DNA from: CAYSDH01 sp964429805
GTDB taxonomy: Bacteria; Bacteroidota; Bacteroidia; Flavobacteriales_D; JABDKJ01
Length of the DNA: 36,992 nt
NCBI GenBank assembly: GCA_964429805.1
Contig: CAYSDH010000028.1
Location: 1 to 36,992 of the forward strand
Reading direction: 5' to 3'
Shown here: piece after piece, positions 1 to 8,622 of the stretch
Layout: each line of letters opens with the position of its first letter
Position numbering within the stretch: the first letter of the stretch is position 1
The notes under the pieces: model-generated
Seen by the model: the letters and a program-made list of their open reading frames with translations, nothing else
The model's database searches: none
Told to the model about the DNA's origin: nothing
Translations under genes and position numbers: made by a program

Positions 1-1121
1 AACAAGTTAGACTCCAAGAAAATCTGACCATCAGTAATCGAAATTACGTTTGTTGGGATGTATGCAGATACATCTCCCGCTTGCGTCTCAATGATTGGCA
101 GTGCTGTCAATGAACCACCTCCTTTGACCAAATGCTTGATTGATTCAGGCAAGTCATTCATGTCTTGAGCGATAGAGTCAGTAGCATTAATTTTTGCCGC
201 TCTTTCTAGCAATCTTGAGTGAAGGTAGAATACATCACCTGGGTATGCCTCTCTTCCTGGTGGTCTTCTGAGCAGGAGAGATACCTCACGGTATGCTACA
301 GCTTGCTTAGACAAGTCATCATAGACAATTAATGCTGGACGACCTGTATCTCTAAAGAACTCACCAATGGCAGCTCCTGCGAATGGTGCGTAAAACTGAA
401 GAGGTGCAGGATCAGATGCATTGGAAGCCACAATCACTGTGTAATCCATTGCTCCGTTATCCTCAAGTGTCTTTGCTACTTGAGCAACAGTCGATCCTTT
501 CTGACCGATGGCTACGTAGATACAGAAGACAGGCTCTCCCTTGTCGTAAAATTCTTTTTGATTGATGATGGTATCAATACAGACAGAAGACTTACCAGTC
601 TGACGGTCACCAATGACGAGCTCACGCTGACCTCTTCCGATTGGAATCATTGCATCAATCGCTTTGATACCTGTCTGAAGTGGCTCAGCGACAGGCTGAC
701 GATAGATTACACCAGGTGCCTTTCTCTCGATAGGCATCTCGTAAGTCTCTCCTTGGATAGGACCTTTACCATCAATTGGCTCACCAAGTGTGTTGACCAC
801 ACGGCCACACATTCCGTCACCTACTTTGATAGATGCAATGCGGCCAGTTCTCTTTGCCTTGTCGCCTTCCTTAATTCCTTCTGAGCTACCGAGCAATACG
901 GCTCCAACATTGTCTTCCTCTAAGTTAAGTACAATGCCTTGCAGACCGTTGTCGAACTCAATGAGCTCTCCGGACTGCACGTTTGACATCCCATAGATAC
1001 GGGCGATACCATCTCCAATTTGGAGAACAGTTCCTACTTCTTCGAGCGAAGAATCTGAAGCTACTCCTGCGAGTTGCTCTCTGAGGATCGCTGATACTTC
1101 AGCGGGTTTGACGTCTGCCAT
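1..1121 (-). CDS. atpA: F1 ATP synthase subunit alpha (3' part missing)
   Basis: Non-catalytic nucleotide-binding subunit of the F1 head, acting on the cytoplasmic face of the inner membrane. The first about 373 codons are present and the gene runs off the left edge; a full subunit is usually about 500-530 residues. The start ATG (1121-1119) gives MADVKPAEVS. The P-loop GDRQTGKS lies at about residues 171-178, and GQKGSTVAQV (about 206-215) and DDLSKQAVAYREVSLLLRRP further on are classic alpha-subunit signatures. It starts 21 bp after atpH and is the last visible gene of the atpB-E-F-H-A run; the gamma gene would be expected next, outside the window. Seen: motifs and gene order. Known: atpA family. 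Confidence 0.98.
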   Translation of the reverse strand, partial: MADVKPAEVSAILREQLAGVASDSSLEEVGTVLQIGDGIARIYGMSNVQSGELIEFDNGLQGIVLNLEEDNVGAVLLGSSEGIKEGDKAKRTGRIASIKVGDGMCGRVVNTLGEPIDGKGPIQGETYEMPIERKAPGVIYRQPVAEPLQTGIKAIDAMIPIGRGQRELVIGDRQTGKSSVCIDTIINQKEFYDKGEPVFCIYVAIGQKGSTVAQVAKTLEDNGAMDYTVIVASNASDPAPLQFYAPFAGAAIGEFFRDTGRPALIVYDDLSKQAVAYREVSLLLRRPPGREAYPGDVFYLHSRLLERAAKINATDSIAQDMNDLPESIKHLVKGGGSLTALPIIETQAGDVSAYIPTNVISITDGQIFLESNL

Positions 1122-1142
1122 CTTCTTTCTTTTTTGCGGCTA

Positions 1143-1703
1143 CTAAAAGTCAGCCACGTATTGATTCTTACTGAATTGTTTTTTGTAGTCTGCCAGTCTT
1201 CTGGACACAGACTCATCAAGCTGCTTATCCCCTACTTGGATAATTATGCCTCCGATAATTGACTCATCGATGACCTCTTTTATTTCAACACTTTTAGAGT
1301 GACCCAGTTCTTGAACCAAAGTCATCACTTTTGACCTTTGCTCATCGCTCATTGCACTGGCAGTGGTCACTACGGCCGTTACCGAACCTATGTGTGTTTT
1401 GTATTGAAGCTCGAATGCCTCGGCTATGTCATCAACGAGATACTCTCTACGCTTACGGATGAGAATGTCTATAAAGTCCATTGAGACTTTAGACACCTTT
1501 TCAGCAAAAATTGCTCTAAGGATAGAGCCTTTTTTGTCTCCTTTGATGATTGGCGAATTAATCACAAGTGACAATTCTTTGCTATCCCTTGTGGCATTGC
1601 GAATAAGACGCATGTCTTTATCGACCACCTCTAGCTGCCCTTGCTCTATGGCAAGTTGCAGAAGTGATTTTGCATATCGGGATGCTACTCTAGCCTCTTT
1701 CAT
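1143..1703 (-). CDS. atpH: F1 ATP synthase subunit delta
   Basis: Delta subunit (OSCP family), which joins the peripheral b stalk to the top of the F1 alpha/beta hexamer. The length of 186 residues is typical. The N-terminal part starts EARVASRYAKSLLQLA, the usual helical opening of the family. The C-terminal part carries SIIGGIIIQVGDKQLDESV followed by RRLADYKKQ, the conserved C-terminal signature. It lies 5 bp downstream of atpF and 21 bp upstream of atpA, so it is translated within the atp operon. No internal promoter was seen. Confidence 0.97.
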   Translation of the reverse strand: MKEARVASRYAKSLLQLAIEQGQLEVVDKDMRLIRNATRDSKELSLVINSPIIKGDKKGSILRAIFAEKVSKVSMDFIDILIRKRREYLVDDIAEAFELQYKTHIGSVTAVVTTASAMSDEQRSKVMTLVQELGHSKSVEIKEVIDESIIGGIIIQVGDKQLDESVSRRLADYKKQFSKNQYVADF

Positions 1704-1708
1704 CTAAG

Positions 1709-2203
1709 TTAGCTTAGTTTCATATCCTTGATGAGCTCATCGACTAGGCCTTTTTGGGCAGAGTCTGTCGCCAAATCCTTGCGAATAACCTTCTCAGCAA
1801 TGTCCAGTGAAATTTCTGCGACCTGGTTTTTCAACTCAGTCATTGCCGCTTTCTTTTCGTTCTGGATATCTTCCATTGCTTTAGCCACAATCAAATCCGC
1901 TTTTTCTCGTGCCTCAGCTTCCGCCTTTGACACGATACTCGTCTTCATCTCTCGAGCCTCTTTGAGCATTGCATCACGTTCGTCACGCGCTGCTCTCAAC
2001 AGGTCTTCGTTGCTGGCTTGAAGTCTGGCCATTTCCTCTTTCGCCTCCTTGGCGGCATCAAGCGCACCTTGGATTGATTCTTCACGATCGCTTAGGGCGC
2101 TCATTATAGGGCCCCAAGCTTTTTTGCGCAGAATAAAGAGGACAATGCTGAACGTGAGCAACATCCAGAATAATAAACCTATGTCTGGTGTTATCAGTTC
2201 CAT
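1709..2203 (-). CDS. atpF: F0 ATP synthase subunit b
   Basis: Peripheral-stalk subunit that anchors F1 to the membrane. It has 164 residues: one N-terminal membrane helix (about residues 8-26, LLFWMLLTFSIVLFILRKK) and then a long charged coiled coil rich in Ala, Glu and Lys (about 35-150) that ends near DELIKDMKLS. After the helix comes WGPIMSALSDREESIQGALD, the typical start of the b-subunit stalk. A single b gene is present rather than the b/b' pair of photosynthetic bacteria. It lies 22 bp after atpE and 5 bp before atpH. Confidence 0.97.
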   Translation of the reverse strand: MELITPDIGLLFWMLLTFSIVLFILRKKAWGPIMSALSDREESIQGALDAAKEAKEEMARLQASNEDLLRAARDERDAMLKEAREMKTSIVSKAEAEAREKADLIVAKAMEDIQNEKKAAMTELKNQVAEISLDIAEKVIRKDLATDSAQKGLVDELIKDMKLS

Positions 2204-2225
2204 CTTTCTGTCCTATTCTAGTGAA

Positions 2226-2477
2226 TTAGAGTACTAGAGCGAGGATAGCTACAACGATACCGATAATCGCAGCACCTTCAACAAGTGCAGCTGTAAGAAT
2301 CATCGATGTACGAATGTCGTTAGCCAATTCTGGCTGACGCGCCATCGCTTGAACTGCATCTCCACCGATACGTCCGATACCAATACCAGCACCTATGGCC
2401 GCGATACCAGCTCCGATAGCTGCTAATCCCTTGTAAGTCATATCTACGTCTTGCAGTAGGGTTGTCATTAATTCCAT
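2226..2477 (-). CDS. atpE: F0 ATP synthase subunit c
   Basis: Rotor-ring proteolipid with two transmembrane helices, 83 residues. Helix 1 is the glycine-rich stretch IGAGIAAIGAGIGIG (about 21-35). The polar loop has the canonical Arg-Gln-Pro at 47-49. Helix 2 carries the ion-binding Glu67 (ALVEGAA). Gly follows the glutamate, and helix 1 shows no Gln in the position used by sodium rings, so proton coupling is the likelier reading (inference from family knowledge). It lies between atpB (30 bp) and atpF (22 bp). The N-terminus carries a short extra segment before the first helix, common in Bacteroidota. Confidence 0.97.
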   Translation of the reverse strand: MELMTTLLQDVDMTYKGLAAIGAGIAAIGAGIGIGRIGGDAVQAMARQPELANDIRTSMILTAALVEGAAIIGIVVAILALVL

Positions 2478-2507
2478 GTCAAATTGTTTATTGTGTATTT
2501 ACCTTAT

Positions 2508-3584
2508 TTAATGATGCGCTTCTTCCGTTGCCGCACCAAAGTATGTGGCTGATAAAAGCGTGAATATAAAAGCTTGTAAGAAAGCTACAAGTAGCTCCAA
2601 AAATGTCATTATCACAGCGAGTAGCACACTGATGATACTTGTACCCCAACCTGCCGCTGGCGACATAGACCCCATGATGAAAATCAGAGAAATAAAGGCC
2701 AAGATGGTGATGTGCCCTGCCGTAATGTTAGCGAACAGACGAATCATCAATACCATTGGCTTGAGGAACATACCAATAATCTCTATCGGTGTAAGAATGA
2801 TATACAAGGCCGGTGGCACTCCTGGCATGGCCAAAATGTGCTGCCAGTAATTCTTGTTCGAATTAATCATGACGATTAAGAAACTAATTAAGGCAAGCAC
2901 TGCGGCAATGGCAATATTACCAGTCATGTTTGCCCCACCAGGTATAATAGGTATCAAACCAAGCATGTTTCCAAACCAGATGAAAAAGAACACGCTCAAT
3001 AGGAAAGGCATGAATCGCTGATACTTGTGACCTATAATAGGAATGGCCACCTCATCTCTGATGAATACGATGATGGGCTCAAAGAATGACTGCATTCCCT
3101 TAGGCGCACCATTAGGATTGCGCTTGTAGGCTCTACCTATACTAGTAAACACTAAGATTAGCAGTATAGCTACTAAGAAGAGTGACACCACATTTTTGGT
3201 AATCGAGAGGTCGATGAGCTTGCTTGTTTCAGCTTCGTTAATCGTTCCGTCTGCGTTTTGAAACACGATGTGCTCGTGGTTATTGAAATACCCGTTGTAA
3301 GCTTCTGTTCCGTGATGAAACTTTGAACTACTAAACACTTTAAGGCCTTCACCTTTATGCCAAATGATAATAGGAAGGGGCATTGAGACGGCATGTTTTT
3401 GACCATCATCGCCAGTGAGGTCCATTATATGCCAATCATGAGTATCAAGAATGTGATGCATGATAAGCTCACCAGCATTAAACTCTTCTGACTCGCTGTG
3501 ATGCCCGTCAGCAGAGAACGCTGGAGCGGCACACACCATAAACACTACAATGCTTATTATTTTCTTCAACCTATTAATGTCCAC
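2508..3584 (-). CDS. atpB: F0 ATP synthase subunit a, with signal peptide and extended N-terminus
   Basis: Proton-channel subunit facing the c-ring. The channel part has the essential arginine in MIRLFANITAGH (Arg at about 282). The protein (358 residues) is about 100 longer than enterobacterial AtpB. It opens with KKIISIVVFMVCAAPAFSA, a signal peptide, then a soluble His-rich segment (about 27-125), a layout typical of Bacteroidota. No in-frame ATG exists near the start: GTG at 3584 opens the frame, but AAAGGAG abuts it without a spacer. TTG at 3569 would give the canonical signal-peptide start MKKIISIVV. An upstream ATG is followed at once by TAA. The exact start is therefore uncertain. Confidence 0.95.
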   Translation of the reverse strand: MDINRLKKIISIVVFMVCAAPAFSADGHHSESEEFNAGELIMHHILDTHDWHIMDLTGDDGQKHAVSMPLPIIIWHKGEGLKVFSSSKFHHGTEAYNGYFNNHEHIVFQNADGTINEAETSKLIDLSITKNVVSLFLVAILLILVFTSIGRAYKRNPNGAPKGMQSFFEPIIVFIRDEVAIPIIGHKYQRFMPFLLSVFFFIWFGNMLGLIPIIPGGANMTGNIAIAAVLALISFLIVMINSNKNYWQHILAMPGVPPALYIILTPIEIIGMFLKPMVLMIRLFANITAGHITILAFISLIFIMGSMSPAAGWGTSIISVLLAVIMTFLELLVAFLQAFIFTLLSATYFGAATEEAHH

Positions 3585-3627
3585 TCCTTTGAGGGTTTAC
3601 ATAGGGCCGAGCCCTTATTTTGCGGTG

Positions 3628-3635
3628 CAAAAGTA
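3628..3635 (-). promoter_or_regulatory. -7 promoter element (TAnnTTTG type) before atpB
   Basis: On the minus strand the sequence is TACTTTTG, an exact match to the Bacteroidota -7 consensus TAnnTTTG, about 45-60 bases upstream of the possible atpB starts. No convincing -33 element was seen. A short hairpin, GGGC-TCG-GCCC, lies in the expected leader (about 3601-3616). This would let the atpBEFHA genes be transcribed separately from the sprE-bactofilin-atpI-atpZ genes upstream. Confidence 0.55.
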
Positions 3636-3684
3636 TGCTTTTAATCAACTATAGAAAACCTATTCAGCAAATAATAATCAGCAT

Positions 3685-3921
3685 TCACGACTTTTTTATA
3701 AAAGGCCTTACTAATAAGTATATAGCGATGAGCAATCCTGAGAAAATACAAATCAATGTATAGGCCTTGCCACCAGCATTAAACTCGGTATCTAGATAGT
3801 TACCCAAGAGTGCAAAAAGTAAGATAGCAACGAGCATTTGAATGCCCTGCTGAGCCACCATGACAACTGGCTTCAGATTCTTGACCTTTTTTTTATTGCT
3901 CGGCTTTGATTCGTGTGGCAT
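3685..3921 (-). CDS. atpZ: AtpZ/AtpI-family F0F1-ATPase accessory protein
   Basis: Small membrane protein, 78 residues from the chosen start MPHESKPSNKKK. It has a basic N-terminus, then two hydrophobic helices (about 27-43 and 55-72) separated by a short loop containing GNYLDTEF. Size, two-helix layout and position upstream of atpB fit AtpZ, which is linked to ATP synthase assembly or divalent-ion transport. The open frame continues upstream to 3990, but that extension lies inside the preceding gene and is probably not translated. The chosen start overlaps the end of the AtpI-like gene by 29 bp, which suggests translational coupling. Confidence 0.8.
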   Translation of the reverse strand: MPHESKPSNKKKVKNLKPVVMVAQQGIQMLVAILLFALLGNYLDTEFNAGGKAYTLICIFSGLLIAIYLLVRPFIKKS

Positions 3922-4279
3922 GAGATGATAAGAAGCCCGAAAAGACAAGATACATGGCCAAAAAAGCAGCGATATACACCTTTCGCCCACCTTCTTCGCC
4001 TATGAAGAGAAAGGCAAGGAGAACCATTACGGATATAAAGAGCTTGCCAAAGGTCATGGCCAAAAAACGATTTGCTGCCATACCCGGCTTTAGTCGAGCA
4101 GATGCGCTCATCAGACGATGTGCAAGAAAACAGAAAGCTAAAAAGTATGCCAGGGTACCAAAGTATCTCCAAGACTCAAGGTGCGGAGTAAACCGACCAT
4201 TAAGACCAACATAGCCTAGAGTAAAAAACACTGCTAAGACAAGTAAGCCGATTAAGAATGAAGATGATTTTTTAGTCAC
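3893..4279 (-). CDS. Four-helix membrane protein, AtpI-like
   Basis: A 128-residue hydrophobic protein with four predicted membrane helices (about 8-26, 38-56, 72-92, 99-116) and short charged loops. The start is GTG at 4279 (GTGACTAAAAAATCA). Four helices and a place directly before atpZ/atpB match the topology and context of AtpI, the assembly factor for the c-ring, but sequence similarity to classical AtpI could not be shown by eye. It lies 19 bp after the bactofilin gene and overlaps atpZ. Function is inferred from position and topology only. Confidence 0.6.
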   Translation of the reverse strand: MTKKSSSFLIGLLVLAVFFTLGYVGLNGRFTPHLESWRYFGTLAYFLAFCFLAHRLMSASARLKPGMAANRFLAMTFGKLFISVMVLLAFLFIGEEGGRKVYIAAFLAMYLVFSGFLSSHATRIKAEQ

Positions 4280-4298
4280 TTGAGTAAACGTGTTGAAC

Positions 4299-4718
4299 TC
4301 AAAGTGCTTTCAAGCTCTCCATTTCGCGAAGCGAATCTAGATTGTCTTTTTCATGCGTGACTGTACTTGCCACACCATCTTTGATATTACACGTGCACTT
4401 GAGTGTTGCCCCTTCTTCGACCATTAGTCGTTGGAACATTGCATCACCTTCAATACGTGATGATGACTTGAGCGCGAGCAGACCGTTTACTTTGATGTTG
4501 CCATTGAAAAAGCCTTCGATATCGGCATCTTTACAGATGACGTCTCCCTCAACTTTTCCTTTAGAGCCGATGATTAATCTGCCCTCAATTTTCATGTTTC
4601 CTTCAACAGTACCGTCAATCCGAAAGTTGCCTGGTGCGGTAACCTCTCCTCTAATCACAGTCCCCTCGACTATACTATTTACCCTTACGTTGGTCGGTGC
4701 ATCATTATTCCTTGCCAT
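4299..4718 (-). CDS. Bactofilin
   Basis: Polymer-forming cytoskeletal protein of the bactofilin family (formerly DUF583), 139 residues. The core (about 12-115) is a repetitive beta-helix with the pattern VxGxVxxxGxxRIDGTVEG and KVEGDV, with rungs about 17 residues apart and conserved Gly. Short disordered tails flank it. No membrane helix is present, so it is cytoplasmic or peripherally membrane-bound. It starts 11 bp after the sprE stop and precedes the AtpI-like gene, so all three are probably co-transcribed. In other bacteria bactofilins help place cell-wall enzymes; an M23 peptidase is encoded divergently from sprE next door. Confidence 0.93.
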   Translation of the reverse strand: MARNNDAPTNVRVNSIVEGTVIRGEVTAPGNFRIDGTVEGNMKIEGRLIIGSKGKVEGDVICKDADIEGFFNGNIKVNGLLALKSSSRIEGDAMFQRLMVEEGATLKCTCNIKDGVASTVTHEKDNLDSLREMESLKAL

Positions 4719-4729
4719 GATACTTCGTA

Positions 4730-7462
4730 TTAGTTCAAATAATTCTCAATAAAGAACTCCATATACCCATCAATGTCTTTGGACTTGAACATGGTTGCAA
4801 AGTTCTTAGACGACATGACAAAGGCCTGAAAGTCTTTATCATTTAGTCCGACAAGGATTTCCTTTTCATTTTGAAAGGCGGTGTAATACTTCATAGCCGT
4901 CTCCTTGTCTGACAAAGTCCTGACTAAGATAACTTGAGATTCTGAATTAATGAAGGAATTTGTTGTCTTAAATCCATCACTACGGAAGAACTCTTGGTTA
5001 AACTGAGACACTTTTGTCTTCAATTCAGAGATTTTGTTGCCTTTGTTTGGTATCAGAATGGCAAAGTAATGGTCCGTGTCTTCCTTTAACACATACTCTC
5101 CTTTAGGCTTATTGTCAGGGGCTAAGGTGTTTTTATCCCCTTCTTCGTTGTCCTCTTTGTCTTCTGTGTTTGCGGTGTCATCCTCTTTTCCTTCGTCTTT
5201 TGACGCATTCTCAGGGAATGACGGCTTCACATCCTCTGGCTCATCTAATAGACCAAGCAGTCTTTTTGCCTCATCAGACTCTTCTGTACCTGGAAACTTG
5301 GTGATGATTTCTTGCAGAGCCTTAATAAAGTTTGTTCTGTCCTTTTTATTGGCAATAGCCATGGCCCTCAACAATTGATACTTGGCGAGCAATCTGTTTT
5401 GTGGGTCATTATTCATCACATCAAGACAGGCCACAAGCACTTCATTAAAATTACGCTGTCTATACTGTCTGTATATAGCCTCGTAGGCTTCTTGCTCTTC
5501 TTTTACAGCCTGCTGATTAGCGGCCACGTAGTCTGGATTCTGAATGATTTGCGCGAACTCAGACTCTGGAAACTCGGTGGTCAGAAGACTTTTATAATAG
5601 GCTGAGGTAGATCTTGAGTCTGACGGAAAGTAACCTGGGTCTTCTTCTTTCCTCAAAAAGAGCCTGTAGAGATGGTAATAAGTGACCTGCTCATAATTGT
5701 TGTCTGGGAATCTAACGTTGAGGTCCTCAAACGTCTCAATGGCATTGGGGTAATCTTCTAGTTTGTCTTTATAAATTTTACCCATTTCGAAAAGGGCGTA
5801 GGCTATGGTGTCATTCGAAATCTGAATAGCCTCTTCTGTCAGTGGCAGGCCATCCATCAATTCTTGCAACGTAGGAATGACAGAGTCACTACCTATCGAA
5901 GTACTGTCATCTACTTCTCCTTCTTCTCCTCCCAGCGCAAACAAGTCTATCTGCTGCTTGTTTTTCCTTCTCCAATCATCTTTGAGTGACCGCTCTCCAA
6001 ACTTGGTTCTAAACTCGGCAAAACCTATGCTCTTCGAATTGTCATTATAGAAATACCACTTCCCGCCTGAGCCCCTATTGCCGCCCCGATTTCGCTGGTC
6101 TTCGGCAAGCGCCTGTCGATTTTCAAATTCGGTCAATCTCTGCTCCTGCTCTAATCTAATGCGCTCCTGCTCGGCTGACCTCTTATCTTTTATGATTTTG
6201 TTGAGCGCTTTCTTTAGTTCAGCATCTTCCAAGCCGGCTAGGGCCTGCACACTGTCCTCATGGTCTACAATACGAATGAAAAACACCAATTCGCTCAGAC
6301 TTTCTTGTGTCGCCTTGATGACTTCGTAATCAGGGAAGTCTGTCGGCAAGTAGGTCATGGTGCTGTCGTAAAACGAACTAGCCGATTCATACTGTCTTTC
6401 TTCAAGATAAATCTCCGATAACCTGTGAAAGGACTTTCCTTTCTGCTTTGGATTGTTGACACTTACCTCGGTAGACTTCACCAAGTGGGCTATTCCATCA
6501 TCAACGTTTCTATCCGCAAACTCGACTTCTGCCAATGCATAATAAATCTGATCTCTGAACTCGATGTACTTCTCATCGCGCAGCATCTTTCTCATCACCT
6601 CTCTCACTGGCTCAGGGTCTGCTCGAGAATCAAATGCCAATGCCTGATTAATCTGGGCATAGAACTTCATCTCGTAATCTGGATTCATCTTGACGACCTC
6701 TTGATACCTGCGTATGGCCTTCTGAGACTTGCCCATCTTTTCATACAACTGTGCGAGAATGAATGTCTTTCGAGTCTGGTTCTTTTTCTTTTTGGTCGCT
6801 GAGATGGCATTCTGCAAGTAGTCTACAGAATTTTGCCAGTCTTGCTGCTTCATGAAGAAGTGGGCGTAAACTGTCTGAAACTCTTCATTCAGCCCTTTCG
6901 GGAAGTTGTTCTTCTTCTCTTCAAGCTCTTCTAATATGGTCTGAGCCTTGGTAAAGTTTCCGCGTTCGATGTTAATCTTAGCCAACCACAGATTTGCCTC
7001 ATGTCGTATCGGCTCTTTTTTAAACTGCTTGGACACGTACTTAAACATCTCTTCAGCCTCAGGAAAGTTTCGCTTGTAAAAATTACTGACCCCTATGAGC
7101 ATGTACGAGTCGTCAATCCAGGTGTTATACTGCACCTTTTTGATCAGCATGGAGTGTCTGTCAATCACTTTTCCGCACTTCTCAATGGCTCCATCCATGG
7201 TTGGATAAAGCGAAGAAGCGGACTCTTCTGTCGGATAGATGAATAGTGAAAGTGGTTCTTCCCAGTTTTCTTGAGCGCCTTTTTCAAGGTCTACAATGGA
7301 CTCATTGACCATCTCACGGGCATTAAAATATCCGTTAAAGTGAGTGGTTGTACGGTGATACGTCTTTGAGAAAAAATTGACCTTCTTCTTACTGCACGCT
7401 CCGAGCAGGAGGATGAGGCTTAATAAGAAAGCCACTCGACTATATGTTGTTTTAACTGTCAA
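4730..7462 (-). CDS. sprE: SprE/PorW-type T9SS and gliding lipoprotein with TPR repeats
   Basis: A 910-residue lipoprotein with a lipobox (LLLGAC, Cys at about 23). The following segment KTYHRTTTHFNGYFNAREM is the family's conserved opening. Many TPR-like helical pairs follow (about 90-390 and 545-740), then an acidic low-complexity linker (about 750-785, rich in Glu, Asp, Lys) and a C-terminal domain (about 790-910). SprE/PorW links outer-membrane T9SS components to the periplasmic/inner-membrane motor. The start is TTG at 7462: no in-frame ATG lies between the upstream stop and the signal peptide, and a promoter element ends about 36 bp upstream. It is the first gene of the run leading into atp. 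Confidence 0.88.
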   Translation of the reverse strand: MTVKTTYSRVAFLLSLILLLGACSKKKVNFFSKTYHRTTTHFNGYFNAREMVNESIVDLEKGAQENWEEPLSLFIYPTEESASSLYPTMDGAIEKCGKVIDRHSMLIKKVQYNTWIDDSYMLIGVSNFYKRNFPEAEEMFKYVSKQFKKEPIRHEANLWLAKINIERGNFTKAQTILEELEEKKNNFPKGLNEEFQTVYAHFFMKQQDWQNSVDYLQNAISATKKKKNQTRKTFILAQLYEKMGKSQKAIRRYQEVVKMNPDYEMKFYAQINQALAFDSRADPEPVREVMRKMLRDEKYIEFRDQIYYALAEVEFADRNVDDGIAHLVKSTEVSVNNPKQKGKSFHRLSEIYLEERQYESASSFYDSTMTYLPTDFPDYEVIKATQESLSELVFFIRIVDHEDSVQALAGLEDAELKKALNKIIKDKRSAEQERIRLEQEQRLTEFENRQALAEDQRNRGGNRGSGGKWYFYNDNSKSIGFAEFRTKFGERSLKDDWRRKNKQQIDLFALGGEEGEVDDSTSIGSDSVIPTLQELMDGLPLTEEAIQISNDTIAYALFEMGKIYKDKLEDYPNAIETFEDLNVRFPDNNYEQVTYYHLYRLFLRKEEDPGYFPSDSRSTSAYYKSLLTTEFPESEFAQIIQNPDYVAANQQAVKEEQEAYEAIYRQYRQRNFNEVLVACLDVMNNDPQNRLLAKYQLLRAMAIANKKDRTNFIKALQEIITKFPGTEESDEAKRLLGLLDEPEDVKPSFPENASKDEGKEDDTANTEDKEDNEEGDKNTLAPDNKPKGEYVLKEDTDHYFAILIPNKGNKISELKTKVSQFNQEFFRSDGFKTTNSFINSESQVILVRTLSDKETAMKYYTAFQNEKEILVGLNDKDFQAFVMSSKNFATMFKSKDIDGYMEFFIENYLN

Positions 7463-7497
7463 GAGATACCGCGTTCGGGTGTTTAACTCGATTCGGA

Positions 7498-7505
7498 CAA
7501 AATTA
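7498..7505 (-). promoter_or_regulatory. -7 promoter element before sprE
   Basis: The minus strand reads TAATTTTG, an exact TAnnTTTG match, giving a predicted leader of about 30 bases to the TTG start at 7462. No clear -33 box was seen. The rest of the 269-bp divergent region (7463-7731) shows no gene. Confidence 0.5.
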
Positions 7506-7717
7506 TTTCATTTAATCGACAATATCTCGCTAATTCTTCATGTTCTCAAAACACCGTAGTTGATTGACATCGAGGGAATAAATCGGAGAATGGATAGGCC
7601 ATTGTGAATTGGAATCACTTTATGAACAATGACATTATGGCTGCGCAGCTCAATTAATTATGGCGACTGGGTTTCTTTAGAGATGCTTTTACGTCTCAAT
7701 TTTCGAAAATCAGCGTG

Positions 7718-7725
7718 TATCTTTG
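7718..7725 (+). promoter_or_regulatory. -7 promoter element before the M23 peptidase gene
   Basis: TATCTTTG, an exact TAnnTTTG match, ends only 6 bases before the ATG at 7732. The predicted transcript would carry an almost absent 5' leader. The -33 region is AT-rich but shows no clear TTG at the normal spacing. Confidence 0.5.
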
Positions 7726-7731
7726 TACTGA

Positions 7732-8619
7732 ATGAAATCTGGAAATCAAGCAAATAGAATAGTTGAGAAGCTAAGGAATAAGTTTAGGCTTATCATAGTG
7801 AATGACAGTACGTTTGAAGAGAAGTTCTCTTTAAAGCTGTCGCGCCTCAACGTTATTGCTCTGATAGCCAGTGCCATCATCTTGGTCTCTTTGCTCTTAC
7901 TCTCCATCATCATATATACCCCAGCAAAGGAGCTGATACCCGGATACTCTGATGTGCAGGCCAAGAGAAATGCTAAAAAGGCAATAGAACGGACTCAAAT
8001 GCTGGAAGAAGACCTGCAGCGAAATGAAGTGTATTTAGACCGTGTGAGACAGGTGCTTCAAGGAAACATACTCCCAGAGGAGTTTCCGGTGGACAGTTCG
8101 AAGTCACTAGGAACAGACTATGCTTCAGCCCTTAATCTCAACATTAGCCAGCGTGACAGTGCGCTGCGTGCGAGCGTGACTGCAGAAGAGAAGTACAATT
8201 TGAAATTTGAAGACCGGTCTGGGCAAAATGGAATCGTGGCTTTATCGAGCACACTTTTCTTTAGTCCGATCAGGGGCAAAGTATCTTCTTCGTATAACAT
8301 TGGTTCTAATCACTTGGGCACAGACATTGTAGCGCCAGACAATGAGGTAATCAAGGCCACTCTCGATGGCACTGTGTTACTCGCTACATGGACTAGTAAC
8401 GAAGGACACATCATTGCCTTGCAACATAGTAATGACCTCATATCCGTGTATAAGCACAACTCTACACTCCTCAAAAAGGCAGGAGAATCAGTCAAAGCTG
8501 GAGACTCAATTGCCATAATAGGAAACAGCGGAGACTTGACTGACGGCCCGCATCTGCACTTCGAACTATGGCATAGAGGAATTGCTCTAGACCCAGAAAA
8601 ATACTTGGTCTTTAACTGA
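7732..8619 (+). CDS. M23/LytM-family murein endopeptidase, membrane-anchored
   Basis: Zinc metallopeptidase predicted to cut peptide cross-links of peptidoglycan in the periplasm; 295 residues. A short cytoplasmic N-terminus (1-38, with FRLIIVNDSTFEEKFS) is followed by one membrane helix (about 39-62), a coiled-coil-like linker (about 75-160) and the LytM domain (about 175-292). Zinc ligands appear intact: His194 and Asp198 (HLGTD) and His276 in HLHFELW (His274 being the partner catalytic His), with His242 in YKHN as the other conserved histidine. It is therefore probably active, not a degenerate LytM activator. It is divergent from sprE/bactofilin and 3 bp from the GH3 gene. Confidence 0.93.
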   Translation: MKSGNQANRIVEKLRNKFRLIIVNDSTFEEKFSLKLSRLNVIALIASAIILVSLLLLSIIIYTPAKELIPGYSDVQAKRNAKKAIERTQMLEEDLQRNEVYLDRVRQVLQGNILPEEFPVDSSKSLGTDYASALNLNISQRDSALRASVTAEEKYNLKFEDRSGQNGIVALSSTLFFSPIRGKVSSSYNIGSNHLGTDIVAPDNEVIKATLDGTVLLATWTSNEGHIIALQHSNDLISVYKHNSTLLKKAGESVKAGDSIAIIGNSGDLTDGPHLHFELWHRGIALDPEKYLVFN

Positions 8620-8622
8620 TTC

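Noticed and set aside
480..884. Long ORF opposite atpA, and similar long ORFs opposite secA, sprE and tsf
   Set aside because: They are antisense shadows of clearly recognised genes, with no family resemblance and no start or promoter signal.
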